DNA of 64,000 nt from Serpula lacrymans var. lacrymans S7.9 (GCF_000218685.1 NW_006763305.1:776039-840038), one strand, 5' to 3'. Counted from the first letter of the stretch, positions 13,001 to 26,709 are shown. The notes: generated by a model from the letters alone, not told the origin. Program-made: numbers and translations.

Positions 13001-13645
13001 TTTAGGGGTGACATACCACTAGTTATATGTTCAGGTTGATCAGTAAAGGCTTTAAGAAAGCCGGCCGAGTTTTTCTCGCGATAGAGACGAACGATGAATG
13101 CCTCCAACGAGAGAGCAGTCACTCTTTTTTGTAGTTCAGTGAATTATAATGTCAGTTTTTTTTAATACTTATTCTTTATGTTCAAACTCGCCTTTCAGCA
13201 TGCAAGATGATGATGCCGGTAATGAGGTTTATCGGAATGTCGGACTGTAGCATGTCGACGACGAGGATACGGGAAGTGACTGAGATTAAGCCTCCTTTCT
13301 TGTAAAGTTCCTGCCTTGAATAAGGCATGTGCGCGGCTCGAACCACTGTGAAACATCTGAAAGAGCTTAATTTACTGACCTGTCCTTTTTCCCTAGTTCA
13401 TATCCGACTAGTCTGAGTCCAGGTTTCCTACACCCCATTATTCCCAGCTCTTCACCAATGGCAGATTCCTCCTCTTGAGAAGCATTGACGAGCAGTACCA
13501 GGGTCTGTGGAGACTCATAAATTTGCATAAGCGTGCATAGCAGACGGCGAAGTCCAAGGCCTCGAGCTAGGATAAGGAGCTCGCTGGTGGAAGGATCGTG
13601 AATTTCTTCGAGAATTTCCTTGTGAAAAGGTAGAAGAGATGTCAT
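10034..13645 (-). CDS. Structure-specific DNA repair endonuclease XPF/Rad1
   Basis: Catalytic subunit of the nucleotide-excision-repair nuclease, which works in the nucleus with ERCC1/Rad10 and cuts the damaged strand 5' of the lesion. The ATG at 13645 gives [15 protein letters not shown], then [21 protein letters not shown], the XPF N-terminal helicase-like start. Exons across 11.2-13.2 kb hold the inactive helicase-like domain (for example [20 protein letters not shown] and [20 protein letters not shown]). The ERCC4 nuclease domain is clear near 10.73-10.90 kb: DMREFRS, then [20 protein letters not shown] with the catalytic ERKxxxD signature intact. The C-terminus has a helix-hairpin-helix pair ([17 protein letters not shown] and [16 protein letters not shown]) before TGA at 10034. 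About ten or more introns. All expected landmarks are in order, so I read it as functional. Rad1, rad16 and XPF are species-specific names for the same gene. Confidence 0.92.
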
Positions 13646-14014
13646 GACTTGGAGCCCGCATACATTGACGAAGATTTAGAGTGGTAGTGGTTTGGAAGCG
13701 GAATGGGATGTGGCAACATCATAGGCGCGTCCGGGTCGCGGTTTGACTATACTTGAAGGTCGCTGAGCCGAATCTTGCTATGACAGCATCTGTACACGGA
13801 AATTTTGTACTTTTTGCATTTTCTAAGTTATATCCAAGTGGATATCGATTACAAGTCATCGATGATTTTACAATCAAAGTTTATATTATTGAACATACAC
13901 AGTTCACACTACATGGCGTATAATCATATGCAGGCAGAAATTACATGACTGGAGAAATTCATACAGACAGTCCACTGGCACTGAAAGCCCAATTCATATA
14001 TAGTTACAATCCTC
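13646..14014. other. Intergenic region upstream of XPF
   Basis: About 370 nt. It holds the XPF promoter and the 3' flank of the next minus-strand gene; no frame or RNA gene seen. Confidence 0.45.
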
Positions 14015-16259
14015 TCAAACCTCATCAACTACACGAACATTAGCAGCCCATAATCCGTCCGCAGCATTCCATAATGCAGATAGTTTCATGTGGCCAAGGT
14101 TATAGCCACCATTTCCAACCGTCCAATGCAGGTTGTCGTCTTCAGCTTGATAACGACCCTTATCTACAGCCTGCGGCAAGATAGAAACGTTCATGAGTGG
14201 GTCAAAATGATGTAAGCAGAAAACGCATTCGTACCTCGATAAAATCTCGGAATTGGCCAGCAATGATATATGCGAGCTTGTCACGAGTCGGCACACTTTG
14301 AATGGAGATTTCGAAGCGCCAATCCATGTGCAAGCCTTTGTATCCCGGCCACTATACGGCATAAATAAGAAGTAAGTTCGGGGCTATCATGATGCAGACG
14401 AAGACGAAGACTTACAGTAAGAACAAAAGTAATGAACTGTACGCCTCGTGCTCTTTGTGCTGAAAACACAGGCTCGAAGGGGTCCTTCATGCCCCACATA
14501 GAGAGGCAGTCGGACATGGCTACCCCCGTGCACGATGTACTATGGCCTTCTCTCGAATCTGCATCCGATGGCTCAAACAAAATTAGATGGTCTAAAACAG
14601 TGTTCAGTATTTTGAACTGCCTGAAATAGTCGTATGAGTTCGGCGTCAGGCGGGGCATCGGAACGCATTGTTCCCGGAGGCAGTGGTTAACTATCCCTTG
14701 AGAAGATCCAAGTTTTTTGGCGATAGCCTGGATGGCCTTCCCCGCTTCCTGTACGTACTAATTATTTTGATAGAGGGATGGTGCATTGTGTAAGTTGCAA
14801 ATAAGATTCAACGCTAAATGAAGACTCACTTTTTCTCGCTCCTCCGGGCTAGCGTTTTTACCGGGACGTGATGGCATGACGCCAATTTGCAAAAGACTAT
14901 CAACACGCTATATATGGAATGCGTTGCAGAAACGATTGTACGGCAAGTAAGCAGCGTAAAGTACAAATAGTGACGGAAACACTCACCGCTTTCTTGGAAG
15001 AGTTACTACCTTTCAGGGGTCTCTTGGCGCGCTATAGATTGTATGGAAGACCTTGTCAATGGGAGTAGAGGCTCTCATCAAATAAATACACTCACTGCTC
15101 GCTTCGAAGAGGTGGCAGCCACAGGAAGAACCGACGGTCCAGTAGTACCATCGGCGCACTGTAAAGTCAATGCGTTACATGGAAGGTCGTATCAGTGTTG
15201 AAGTACATGTTCTACCAGATAAACCACTCACAGCTCTCCTAGAAGAGGTCGTAGTCCCAGGAAGAGGAGACGGCCCGGTGATGTTTCGCACACGTTTGGC
15301 AGCCTTGTGTAAATGCAATAAAACAGAGAAGTAACTGTGTCAGCGACCAAGTAGAAAACTAATATGTAAGAGCGAAACTTACGGCTCGCCTAGGAGAGCG
15401 CATGGCTCCAGATTGAGACACCGCTGGTGCAGGATTCTGCGGGAAACTAGCGGCGCCCGGCGGATTGTAATACTTTACGAGCAAAGAAAATGAGTTACTG
15501 AGTGAGTGGCATATCAAACTGAATAAATAGCTGCAAGACTCACCAAAAACTTATTAAAGTCTGCGGGACCAGGAGGAGGCGCTACCATGTTGGGGTACTG
15601 CCAAAGGTTGTTAAGATATGGCATGTTCTAATGAGTTATAAGAAGAAGGATTTTGTCAGTGGCTAAGGTAGTAAATCGGACCGTAGAAGACTTGCCATTA
15701 AACTGTTGTGAGGTACTCCGCCAGGAAAGTACGCCGCAGTATTGTTCTGAGCAAAAAGATCGGCAGGCTGTAGGTAGAAATGCATTATGTATCGGTGGAT
15801 CAGTAGAAAATCAGAGTAGACGAACGACAGGAAGACTCACCGATAAATTGCTGTAAGGCGAGATGCCAGCAAAGTACGCCGCAGTGATGTTCTGAGCAGA
15901 AAGATCGGCAGGCTGTAGGAAGCAGCGTATTATGTGTCGGTGAATAAGTAGCAGGCACGATTAAATTATTGACGGGAGGGCTCACCGATAAATTGTTAGA
16001 ACTAATCGCTCCAGGAAGAAACGGCGCAGGATAGCCTTGGAAAGTGCCACCGGTGGGCTGCAAGTTATAGGTGCACGATAAATATTATGTCAGCCAGTAA
16101 GTAACGACCCAAACCAGATAAACAAACGGTAAGACTGACCACCATGTTGTTAACGCCCATGGCTCCGGGATAGGGCCGGTATGAGGCGAGTTGGTCGGAG
16201 GAAAACGCGGGTTGGATTTCTCCAGTAGGACGCTGAGAAGTTTCGTTCATCCTCATCAT
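14015..16259 (-). CDS. Unrecognised protein with proline-rich, microexon-built N-terminus
   Basis: Function not recognised. The ATG at 16259 starts a first exon (16140-16259, 40 codons, MMRMNETSQRPTGEIQPAFS...). Three successive exons of exactly 72 nt in phase 0 follow (15986-16057, 15841-15912, 15696-15767), each beginning P(T/A)(G/D) and ending SNNLS, SNLS or NSLM. Further small exons encode YPNMVAPPPGPADFNKFL, NPPGAASFPQNPAPAVS, then basic repeats ending SPRRA, TSSRRA, TSSKRA and SNSSKK. The C-terminal part (14015-14880) looks folded: MPSRPGKNASPEEREK, GKAIQAIAKKLGSSQGIVNHCL, then FEISIQSVPTRDKLAYIIAG and LHWTVGNGGYNLGHMKLSALW. The stop is TGA at 14015. At least ten introns. The third 72-nt exon uses a GC donor (ATG|GCAAGT). 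The N-terminus is probably disordered; the basic patches could bind nucleic acid, which is inference only. The start could alternatively be at MPSRPGK (14876). Confidence 0.65.
15696..16057 (-). repeat. Triplicated exon-intron unit, 145-nt period
   Basis: Three 72-nt exons start at 15696, 15841 and 15986, exactly 145 nt apart, and both separating introns (15768-15840 and 15913-15985) are 73 nt. The two left copies are close to identical over GATCGGCAGG and TACGCCGCAGT; the right copy is more diverged. The intron sequences also resemble each other (CGGTGGATCAGTAG versus CGGTGAATAAGTAG). Confidence 0.8.
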
Positions 16260-17427
16260 GACTTCAAGTGATTTCTTAACCCAGCTTCCTCCACCAAACC
16301 GCACACTTTATACACTCCAGCTCTGCCAAAGCGTCGTGCAGAACGGAGTCAGTAGCTGCGCTTTCACGTGCGGGCATTCTGTCATGGGCCATCTTACGCT
16401 TTACCCTGCACAACGCAAAGTCGTCGTCCACCAGATCTCACCCTTGGATATATCACACTGCCGTTCGTCATATTAGGTTTTCACCCGAGTGAGTGGTCCT
16501 GTTTGAAAATCCACTCTTCAGCGACAATGCCTCAGAAAATGCCTCCCCCTTGGCTTAAGCAAGGGAGAATATAGGATCCGTCCGTGTCACACAACATTTC
16601 TAGAAGCGACACCTTAATGATAGATAATGTATCGTCGGTGACATTCATTGATAACGATAACTGATTCTCACCTTTTCAGATTCACGCCAGCTTAAATTTC
16701 ACTCGATGTTCACTCGATAAATGCCATGTTGATAAATTGGATCTAGTCATATTTCACAAACTCATTTCATTGAACGTAATATAACAAAAGACTCGCCTAT
16801 GCTATAGACATCGCTGTCAGACGGGGAAATGCTGCCGTCCCAAGATACAATCCCGTCTCGGGCCACCAACGTTGCTTCTACGGCCCCACATATTCTGCGT
16901 AGAAAGCACAACATATTCTGTATGGAAAGCACAGGATGGACCAAGCAGGTGTGACATGCAAGCTACCTGAACTAAAAAAAAAACCACGGTAAGAAATCAC
17001 ATAACACAGCACGGAGGCGCTCAACAAAAGAAATCCAGAAAAACCCATTGACGCTCGTCCCACAAACCACCCTCCGAGCTAAATTGCTAGAGGCTCCACT
17101 GCCTGCCTGGTTCACATTGATATTTCTGAATGTCTCGGAGCTTGCGCGAAAAAAGGATCGTGAACAAGATCTGAAGATCTGAAGGCACCACCCAGAATTC
17201 CGAGTACCGACTCTTGTTTAGCAAAGGGCCTCCGACAATAAGCAAAGGTCCAGTCACTGAAAAGCGTCTACAGAGTTAATTATGGCTAGCTTCCTCTTCG
17301 ACGTTTATCAAAGACTGTCTATACCAACACGTCGCTCATATTCGATAACCGCTATCCTGAAATTTCCCTCCAGCGACTCGGAGAAGCAACGTGATTGTTT
17401 GAGCATCCAAAAGTACAGTCAAAAATC
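16260..17427. other. Intergenic region, no gene found
   Basis: About 1.17 kb between two minus-strand genes. It holds the promoter of the unknown gene on its left and the 3' flank of the alpha-glucosidase on its right. A short A-run lies at 16975-16983. Frames are short and unsupported. Confidence 0.45.
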
Positions 17428-19869
<2,442 letters not shown>

Positions 19870-20790
19870 GGTATGATAAGCTGCGATGTGAGGGAGAAGG
19901 TATCGGATAGGCGGTGGAGCGGAAGCGTAATACCGTTGCTTGCGGTAGGTGCGTGGACATGTTTGCGCCGTGAAGAAGGTGCGTATAAGAATAGACAGCG
20001 AAGGCAAGTGACGCTGGGAAATTCCATAATCCGACGAGCATATTGAAGAAGTTCTGCTCCCCTGTTAGGAAACCAGCTGTAAAAAGCTATAGTGATTCAT
20101 CAAACATACAGCACAGGATATCCATATCCTCCGAGTTCCATAACGAAAGAAGAGAGATACCAAATTGCCAAGATAGAGTTTCAGCATACAGCAAGTAAAC
20201 GAGCACTTCATGGAAGGAAGATAAATATTGCCATAGTCCTTAAGCTAAATATTATTCTGATAAGGTCAGTACATGCAAGCGTGGATTAAGCGTCAATGAA
20301 CTCACAGATACTGTCACTACTGCGATAGAAGCATAACATGCGGGAAACAAACGCCCTACCTGTCATGGTATAAATACGACCTGTCGAGATGACATCTCAG
20401 GCAACATTGGTACGCGATATTATCGATACAGCATCGATTGCAGTCGTGGAAAGCTCCTATCAAGTCGGGACAAGTTACAAGCCGACGAGCGTTAGACACG
20501 TCCCACCTGTCTTTGTAGTGCACATAGAGATGATAGAAAAAAAATAGCAGAAAAACAGGATATAGATACATCGACATGGCTTGTGCTGGTCATTGTCTTT
20601 GAGGTGTGGGATGGACAAGGAGAAACAAAAAGTAGCAAAGAAAGAGCGGAGTAAGTCGGACCAAAGCTCAGGGTGGCAGTGCTGTGTGCAGTTCAATGCC
20701 CAAGCCACGCCCTAGAAGGAACAACAACGCTTTTATATCTCGCGTCTATGCACGCCATCCCCAGTTTCACTTTTGTATCTCTCTCTAACC
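19870..20790. other. Divergent intergenic region
   Basis: About 920 nt between the alpha-glucosidase (-) and phosphatase (+) genes, so it carries both promoters. Short frames only; I see no RNA gene. Confidence 0.45.
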
Positions 20791-21402
20791 ATGACCATCC
20801 TAGCAATCTCAAGGCTTGACCAGCCAACAACCATTTCCCGTGCTCTCGTCACCAAATGTCCCCGCCCAATCCCAAATTCATATTGGGCCACTCCTCTTCT
20901 TCTCGCCTGTGAATATCCCTGGACACCTTTCTGTTTCACCAACCAAAAACTCGACGCCCTCCTTGCCGCAGGTGTCCGGACCTTCATAGACCTCACAGAA
21001 GCCGGCGAACTCTCGCCCTACACCCCCCATCTCGCCTCTCATGCACGTGAACACGGAATCGACGAAGCCTCGATCGAGTACCACCGCTTTCCAATCCAAG
21101 ACAGATCTCTTCCAGCCTCTGTCGACTATGTCCGCCAGATTCTCGACGTGCTCAGACAGAACGAGAGGAAGGGGCGAATTAGTGCAGTGCACTGCCGTGG
21201 TGGCATTGGGCGCACGGGCATGGTCGTTGGTTGCTGGCTAGTGGAGTGCGGCTTGGCCCGTGACGGTGAGGACGCGCTGAAGATCATCGCAAAAGAGTGG
21301 AAGACAGTTGAAAAGTTCAAACGCTTCCCGCACAGTCCAGAAACTGGCCCTCAATTCGAGTTTGTGAAGAACTTTCAGATCTCGCGTATGGTGATGGTGT
21401 GA
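20791..21402 (+). CDS. Tyrosine-phosphatase-superfamily protein, intronless
   Basis: Predicted cysteine-based phosphatase of 203 residues. The P-loop is HCRGGIGRTG, matching the HCx5R(S/T) signature with the nucleophilic cysteine and the phosphate-binding arginine in place; the upstream EYHRFPIQDRSLPAS supplies the likely general acid aspartate (IQD). The layout (LLAAGVRTFIDLTEAGE, then the P-loop, then a helical tail) resembles short dual-specificity or protein-tyrosine phosphatases that are also common in bacteria. The ATG at 20791 (MTILAISRLD) is preferred to the in-frame ATG at 20773. The gene has no intron, unlike almost every neighbour. The substrate (phosphotyrosine, phosphoinositide or RNA 5' end) cannot be decided from sequence. 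Confidence 0.82.
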   Translation: MTILAISRLDQPTTISRALVTKCPRPIPNSYWATPLLLACEYPWTPFCFTNQKLDALLAAGVRTFIDLTEAGELSPYTPHLASHAREHGIDEASIEYHRFPIQDRSLPASVDYVRQILDVLRQNERKGRISAVHCRGGIGRTGMVVGCWLVECGLARDGEDALKIIAKEWKTVEKFKRFPHSPETGPQFEFVKNFQISRMVMV

Positions 21403-22027
21403 GGTCTCTTTGGCGTGTAGTCTCCAAGTTGTATGTCCACACGATGATTTCCATCTAAGAGCAGGGTTATTTATCAGTAAGTCGGATCATCTTTTCATAC
21501 TGATTTACCGTTTACTGAGTTCCTCATAAAGATCCATGCTGCACATATTCTATCACTCCCTACCTTAGGGGTCCCACTGGCACTGCAGTAACCTCTAATG
21601 GGAACCTGTTTTCTTGATGCTCTATATACACGCGTAAGGATTGGTGTTACTTACCTCGCTCGATCACTTTCTTGCTCCATATTACAGCTTGCTGCATTCC
21701 TGTTACCCTTGTCTCTGATATTTCCTCTCTTCTTCTGCCACGCACTGCTTTGATGATTGCTTTCTACACAATCCTCCTGTATCGATACACAGTTTACGAC
21801 TGATGAATAATGATGCATACATAACTGTACCGTCCAAATCAAGTCTGGTCAGCCCTTCAGGGGAGTAACTAGCAAACACGTGGTCCTGGCATAGCCATAC
21901 AAATATGAGCTGAACGCGCCACGAATCCGAATCTTTCTTTCTTTCAGCCAATTCACTGAAAGTACTACGGGTCTGTGCATCCCTCTCTGCAACTTTCAAC
22001 TTTCTGCGTTTATCACTCGCTTTGACA
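21403..22027. other. Intergenic region upstream of second F-box gene
   Basis: About 620 nt in tandem orientation: 3' end of the phosphatase gene then promoter of the F-box gene. A weak minus-strand frame across 21703-22215 overlaps the F-box start and is judged a shadow. Confidence 0.45.
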
Positions 22028-23535
22028 ATGCACCGCTGCCTCTTGATCTCCGAAATTCTGCTCAATATCCTAGAACATCTTGATCGTGAAACACAAATCC
22101 GGCCTCTTTTAGCCATGGCATCGACTTGTCGCTCCTTCTCTGAGCCCTCTCTAGACTTGCCGATCAGACTCGGACTACGACGACTTAGATGTCTCTTTTG
22201 TTCTGGTACGATCATGGATCATTAGCGCACTCTTTATCCTGATACCGTAACAGGGACTAAACAGATTGCCCACTTCTACGGATTGGGACAGGTTCATAGT
22301 CAACGCACGAAGAATAAAAGAACTGGAATGGAACTTCTCAGATGATGATGACATCCAATCCATTCAATACGTACTGCCCCCATACGTCTTTCATAAGTTA
22401 GTCAACTATTGTCCCCTACGACCCCTCCTGCCGAATCTTCGCCACCTCGAGTGTGGCGGCGGCTCGATGTCTGTTCGCGAGGGTGAATATTCTTGCCGCT
22501 TGGAACTTCTGAGCAATCGTCTGCGAGAATTCTGGATCGACCTGTTTTTCGTTGATACGAACAAAGATATGCTCAACGCCTTAATGAGAACGACCTCGGA
22601 AAAATGTCCCCTTCTGCAAGACTTCTCATTTGTCTTCAGTAAGCTTGGATATACGTGTTTAAAAAACATATCATCTTATTTCTCACTTAGGCAACCCCTC
22701 GCATTTTGATACGGCTGTTTTTACCACCAGCATAGGATCGTTACGAGATCTGCATAAGTTGTGCGTAGCCTTTGCCGTAGGAGGTCATGAAATTCTGGCC
22801 CTTCCATCAATGATTCGAGAGACATACTTTAAGTCTTTGAGCCACTTCGAATTAAGCACCGGCTCCCAGGCTCTCATATCGTGCTTACCTCTAATGGAAG
22901 CTATCGGATCCAGCCCACTGAGAACACTATGCTTCTGGTTCCGATATGCTTTCTCCGTCCTCTCCATCCACAGGCTCTTTCAGACCATAAACTCAAACAC
23001 ACCATGGCTTATCTCCCTCCAAGCGCTCACTCTCTCAACCTTCGAAATCGCCATAAGTATCCCCCTCTCCACATTCGAGCTACTATTCAACTTTCACGAG
23101 CTCAGAACTGTGCGCCTAAGCGATCTGAGTATCACCTTGAACAACGAGTTTATAGGTAGGATAGTTGATGCAAGGCTGGAAGAGTTTGAGCTGGACGGGT
23201 CAGGTCTTTATGATATCTCTTTGGACTGCCTCGAAGAGTTCGCTACGCGATGCCCCAACTTGTCGTTCTTGCAATTGAGCGTCAACGCAACCGACGTTCC
23301 CCCAATCCGGCCCTCACCTCCACGCCATTGTACGGCGGGGCTAACGATGCGCTTGGTGATCTTATCAGAGTCGATGATTACGAACTCCGGGGGCGTCGCA
23401 TCCTATTTGCTATCTCTCTTCCCAGAGCTCACTGTGTCGTATGTAGGGAGCGGATGGGATGAACATATCAAGCGTTGGGGTGAAGTTGTTAGAATCGTGT
23501 CTTTAGCTAGAAGCAAGACCGACTGTCCCTCATGA
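22028..23535 (+). CDS. F-box protein
   Basis: Probable SCF substrate adaptor. The ATG at 22028 begins directly with the F-box: MHRCLLISEILLNILEHLD, then LLAMASTCRSFSEPSLDL. Exon 1 probably ends at SG|GTACGATC (about 22207) and joins at about 22266 to LPTSTDWDRFIVNARRIKEL, a pattern seen in many mushroom F-box proteins. A second intron lies at about 22638-22690 before NPSHFDTAVFTTSIGSLRDLHKL. The long last exon contains leucine-rich-like strands (LDCLEEFATRCPNLSFLQLSV) and ends with TGA at 23533. Total about 465 residues. The exon 1/exon 2 frame leaves a few residues uncertain. Not a close relative of the F-box protein at 4.1-5.9 kb. Confidence 0.82.
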
Positions 23536-24037
23536 CTTCTTGAGCGTTCAGTGGTGAATTGCGGGGGACAATGTGCGGTAGGGATAACGCACTTGGTACA
23601 CTGTTGATACAGCTTGGGGCTTCTTGGTCTGTATACTGCTATCGCGACGTTGGAGGTGTTTTTAGTCGCGATAAACGGATATTACGGACAATTCTCATTT
23701 CATGCGGGCTCTGAATAAAGACGTTGATGCGTCTGACCGTGATGTTACTCACTTATGTACTTGTACTGCCCTGTAAAACCAGTGAAAGGAATGAAATTTC
23801 TTCATGATTGAAGAGTTTGGTCGTATGCCATCATGCGATTATAATTGGATTGATCGGAAGGAGGCCAGCCAAGACTCAGTCCACCGTTTACAAGTATCGT
23901 TCCTCATGCTAATATCCATCATTACGAGGGGATCAGAGTTATTAGATGCAGCAATTGCCAAGGCTCTAATACCGAACTCTGCAGCAGTGAGATATGTAAA
24001 TTGATGGTATTGCTGACACCGACAATGAGAAAGCAAG
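23536..24037. other. Convergent intergenic region
   Basis: About 500 nt between 3' ends of the F-box gene and the Utp16-like gene; no supported frame. Confidence 0.45.
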
Positions 24038-25116
24038 TCAAACGAGGCGTCGTACAAATCCAACAGGTGCACCGTCACTTTTGAGCACTCCGATGTTCGC
24101 TAGAAATTCCAAAAAACATCACAGTAAGCACAGGCTGAAGCAGTACATACAAAACCTACCGGGCCTTCTCTCCCATCCTCTCGATTTTGCGAATCTTTCT
24201 TCCCCTTTGAGGTTTAGACTGCGGCTGACGAATTTCTTAACAGTATGTGGAGGCAGCGTCTTCGCCGTTGCCATTGCTCTGGAATCTGAGGCTTTTGGGA
24301 GTGTCCGTACCGTACGGGAGCTGAAGACAGCGATTAATATATTCATCTGAAAGAGAAGATAGTAAAAGCGTACCCAACGATAAGGTCTTTCACCGAAGGC
24401 TGAGGTTTCCGCCGTCTTCTCTTGAGCACATCCTGCTTTTGCGAAGTTGATGTTACTTTTGGAGTAGCTTTTGGGTTGATTTTTCGAGATTTTGATTGAG
24501 CCGAAAAGGCAGAAGTGAAAAGATCATCTTGCAGATATTTTGAATTCGATTTGGTGTTCTGCGCTGATTTTGTGGGTATTGCTAGCATCATAGCATCTTC
24601 CTCTTCCTCCATTTCATCACTTTGATCTCCGTCAGACATGGATTCATCTTCATCTCCGTCGTCTTCTGCATCTTCATCACTGCCTTCCTCTACCTCGTGA
24701 TCCCCACCGTCGAAACCGCTCCAAACATTGTCATCTCCTTCCTTGTTATCATCACTGTCTTCATCACCCTCACTGTCACTCTCATCATCATCATCCATCT
24801 CTTCCCCAGCCTCTCGCATAGCCCTTCTCATCCTCGCCACAGCCTCGTCCTCGGCGCCACTCTCACCCTCCGAACCATCACTGTCTTCCGTGGTCTTCGC
24901 AGGAGGTTGTCCAAGATGTCGGGTGACAAGCGCCCGTTCCTTCAGCTTGCGGTCTCGTTCCCTGTTCTGTATCTTTTTCTTTGCCTTCTCCGATGCTTCA
25001 AAGTTTTTTAGCACTTGACTCTTCTCCTTCACGTTTTTCTTTGATTGGGATAACGAAAATGATTCTGGAGCATCGTCGCTATCACTGGCATCCGTAGAAG
25101 AGACGTGTCGTGCCAT
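24038..25116 (-). CDS. Small-subunit processome factor Utp16/Bud21-like
   Basis: Nucleolar protein expected to take part in pre-18S rRNA processing. The ATG at 25116 gives MARHVSSTDASDSDD, then a lysine-rich coiled segment (NVKEKSQVLKNFEASEKAKKK), a long aspartate/glutamate tract (about residues 95-175), YLQDDLFTSAFSAQSKSRK and a basic RRRRKPQ patch. Exon 1 ends at VKDLIVG; exon 2 gives RTVRTLPKASDS and KKFVSRSLNLKG, the conserved Utp16 tail, up to GWERRP. A third exon adds ANIGVLKSDGAPVGFVRRLV with TGA at 24038. All three exons join in frame with GT-AG introns. Shares a 210-nt divergent promoter with the GPALPP gene. Confidence 0.82.
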
Positions 25117-25326
25117 TATCACTAAAGCTGAGAATGGGGGTTGGCAACTGAAGGGAGAAGAAAGTCTTATATCTCCTAAGCCGGATGTAAACTTGAGCTA
25201 GCCTAGTACTGCAGAATTTCTTGCGCCTACGATTATTTTGAAGTCCGCGAGTATGATGTGGGGAGGAGAATGCCGACTGCGTCTCATCCGTGTTCCTTAC
25301 ACTTGAAAACGCACAATATTACAGCC
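25117..25326. promoter_or_regulatory. Bidirectional promoter, Utp16-like / GPALPP genes
   Basis: Only 210 nt separate the two divergent start codons. Both products look nuclear and basic/acidic low-complexity, so co-expression is plausible but unproven. Confidence 0.55.
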
Positions 25327-26709
25327 ATGGCTTCAATAGGCCCACAAATTCCCGTTCATTTGCTAAACAAAGCATCTTCCTCGTCGTCACACTCGTCTGG
25401 CAGCGATGCAGAAGAGATTGGCCCGGCTATTCCAAAGTCTCTGGACACTAGCCTGAATAATGACGGTGATGGGAGTTTCAGCATCGGTAAGGAGGTCGCA
25501 GATGGTGACAAGGGGCGAGAACAGGTCAGCGACGAGGACGAAGACGACTATATGCCCGCACTCCCGCCAGACCTTCTCGCATCCCGCACAGCCGAGCCGT
25601 CATCTTCAACAGCAACATCCAAACGCACCGTCGGTCCCTCATTACCGCCTTCGCATCCTTCATACTCCATCCACCGCTCGCACGAACAATCATACACGCA
25701 AGATTCTGATTCTGACTCTGACATCGGTCCTCGGCCGCTTCCCAGTACGTACGGCTCGGGGCACAGTAGCGTAGGTGACGGTGTGCGCGAATTTATTGAA
25801 CGTGAAGAGCGACGCCGAAAGCTAGTCGAAGAAGCAAAGTTACCTAAGAAGTTGGAAAGAGATGAATGGATGTTGGTACCTCCTACTAAGGGGGATTTAT
25901 TAGGATGTAGGTTTAATTTTATAATCCCTTCATGTCAGTCTGGTACAATATTAAATGGATGCCGTATAGCGCTGGATCCGACAAAGCTAAAAGCTCGTCA
26001 ATTTTCGAGATCAACTGCGCCTTCACGTAATGTCGACTCCTCACTCTGGACTGAGACGCCCGCAGAGCGGCAACAAAGACTAGCAGACGAAGTATCTGGT
26101 AAAAAACGAAGGGCTGTAAACGCTGATCCAGATGAAGATGACTTTGATGATAAGAGAGGAGGACAAGGGAAGGAAGAGAGGAAGAGGGAGAGGGAGCGAA
26201 AGAAGAGGAGGGAAGAGGATATTAGGAGAGGAGTGGACGAACACACAGTGAGTCGCGTTTTTGGTAGCCCTTATTATTCTTTGACTGTTCCGTTACTTCG
26301 CCAATGGTATTTTTGTATCAAAATCTCATTTTTTTATTGATTATTATGTATACCTTTCTTGCTTTTTGCTCCCTGGTATGGATTGCGCTTGATGTTACTC
26401 TTACTATTTTCTTGGTTTTTTTTTTTGTTATATACTTTCCCTCAGTTTCATCATCGCTGCCCTGAATTTCTAACGACCATTTACTCCCAGAGAAAAACTC
26501 GTGGTCCATCACTTATTGACCAGCACGCCACGCTGTCTTCTCAACCGGCAGCCTCATCCAAAGACGAGCCCTCGTCTATCTGGGATCACACTCGTGACAT
26601 GTCTCTTTCTGGCAGATTGATGGACGACAGCGCTCGTGATAAGTATGTGAGAGATGCGAGAACTTTGGGGGATAGGTTTGGCACTGGACGGACAGGAGGT
26701 TTTCTGTGA
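25327..26709 (+). CDS. GPALPP-motif protein (DUF3752 family)
   Basis: Conserved eukaryotic nuclear protein of unknown biochemical role. The ATG at 25327 gives MASIGPQIPVHLL. GPALPP-type repeats follow: IGPQIP, IGPAIP, MPALPP, VGPSLPP and IGPRPLP, separated by serine and acidic stretches. The DUF3752 region has KKLERDEWMLVPPTKGDLLG, which an intron (about 25908-25968) joins in frame to SLDPTKLKARQFSR. Then come DSSLWTETPAERQQR, a charged coiled helix (KEERKRERERKKRREED), an unusually long T-rich intron (26248 to about 26490), KTRGPSLIDQH and a C-terminal ARTLGDRFGTGRTGGFL before TGA. About 330 residues. The in-frame upstream ATG at 25270 adds an unconserved leader and was not chosen. Confidence 0.88.

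Noticed and set aside
24622..25018. Plus-strand frames full of hydrophobic or serine residues
   Set aside because: These are the antisense of the acidic tract of the Utp16-like gene; the composition is a by-product of GA-rich codons.
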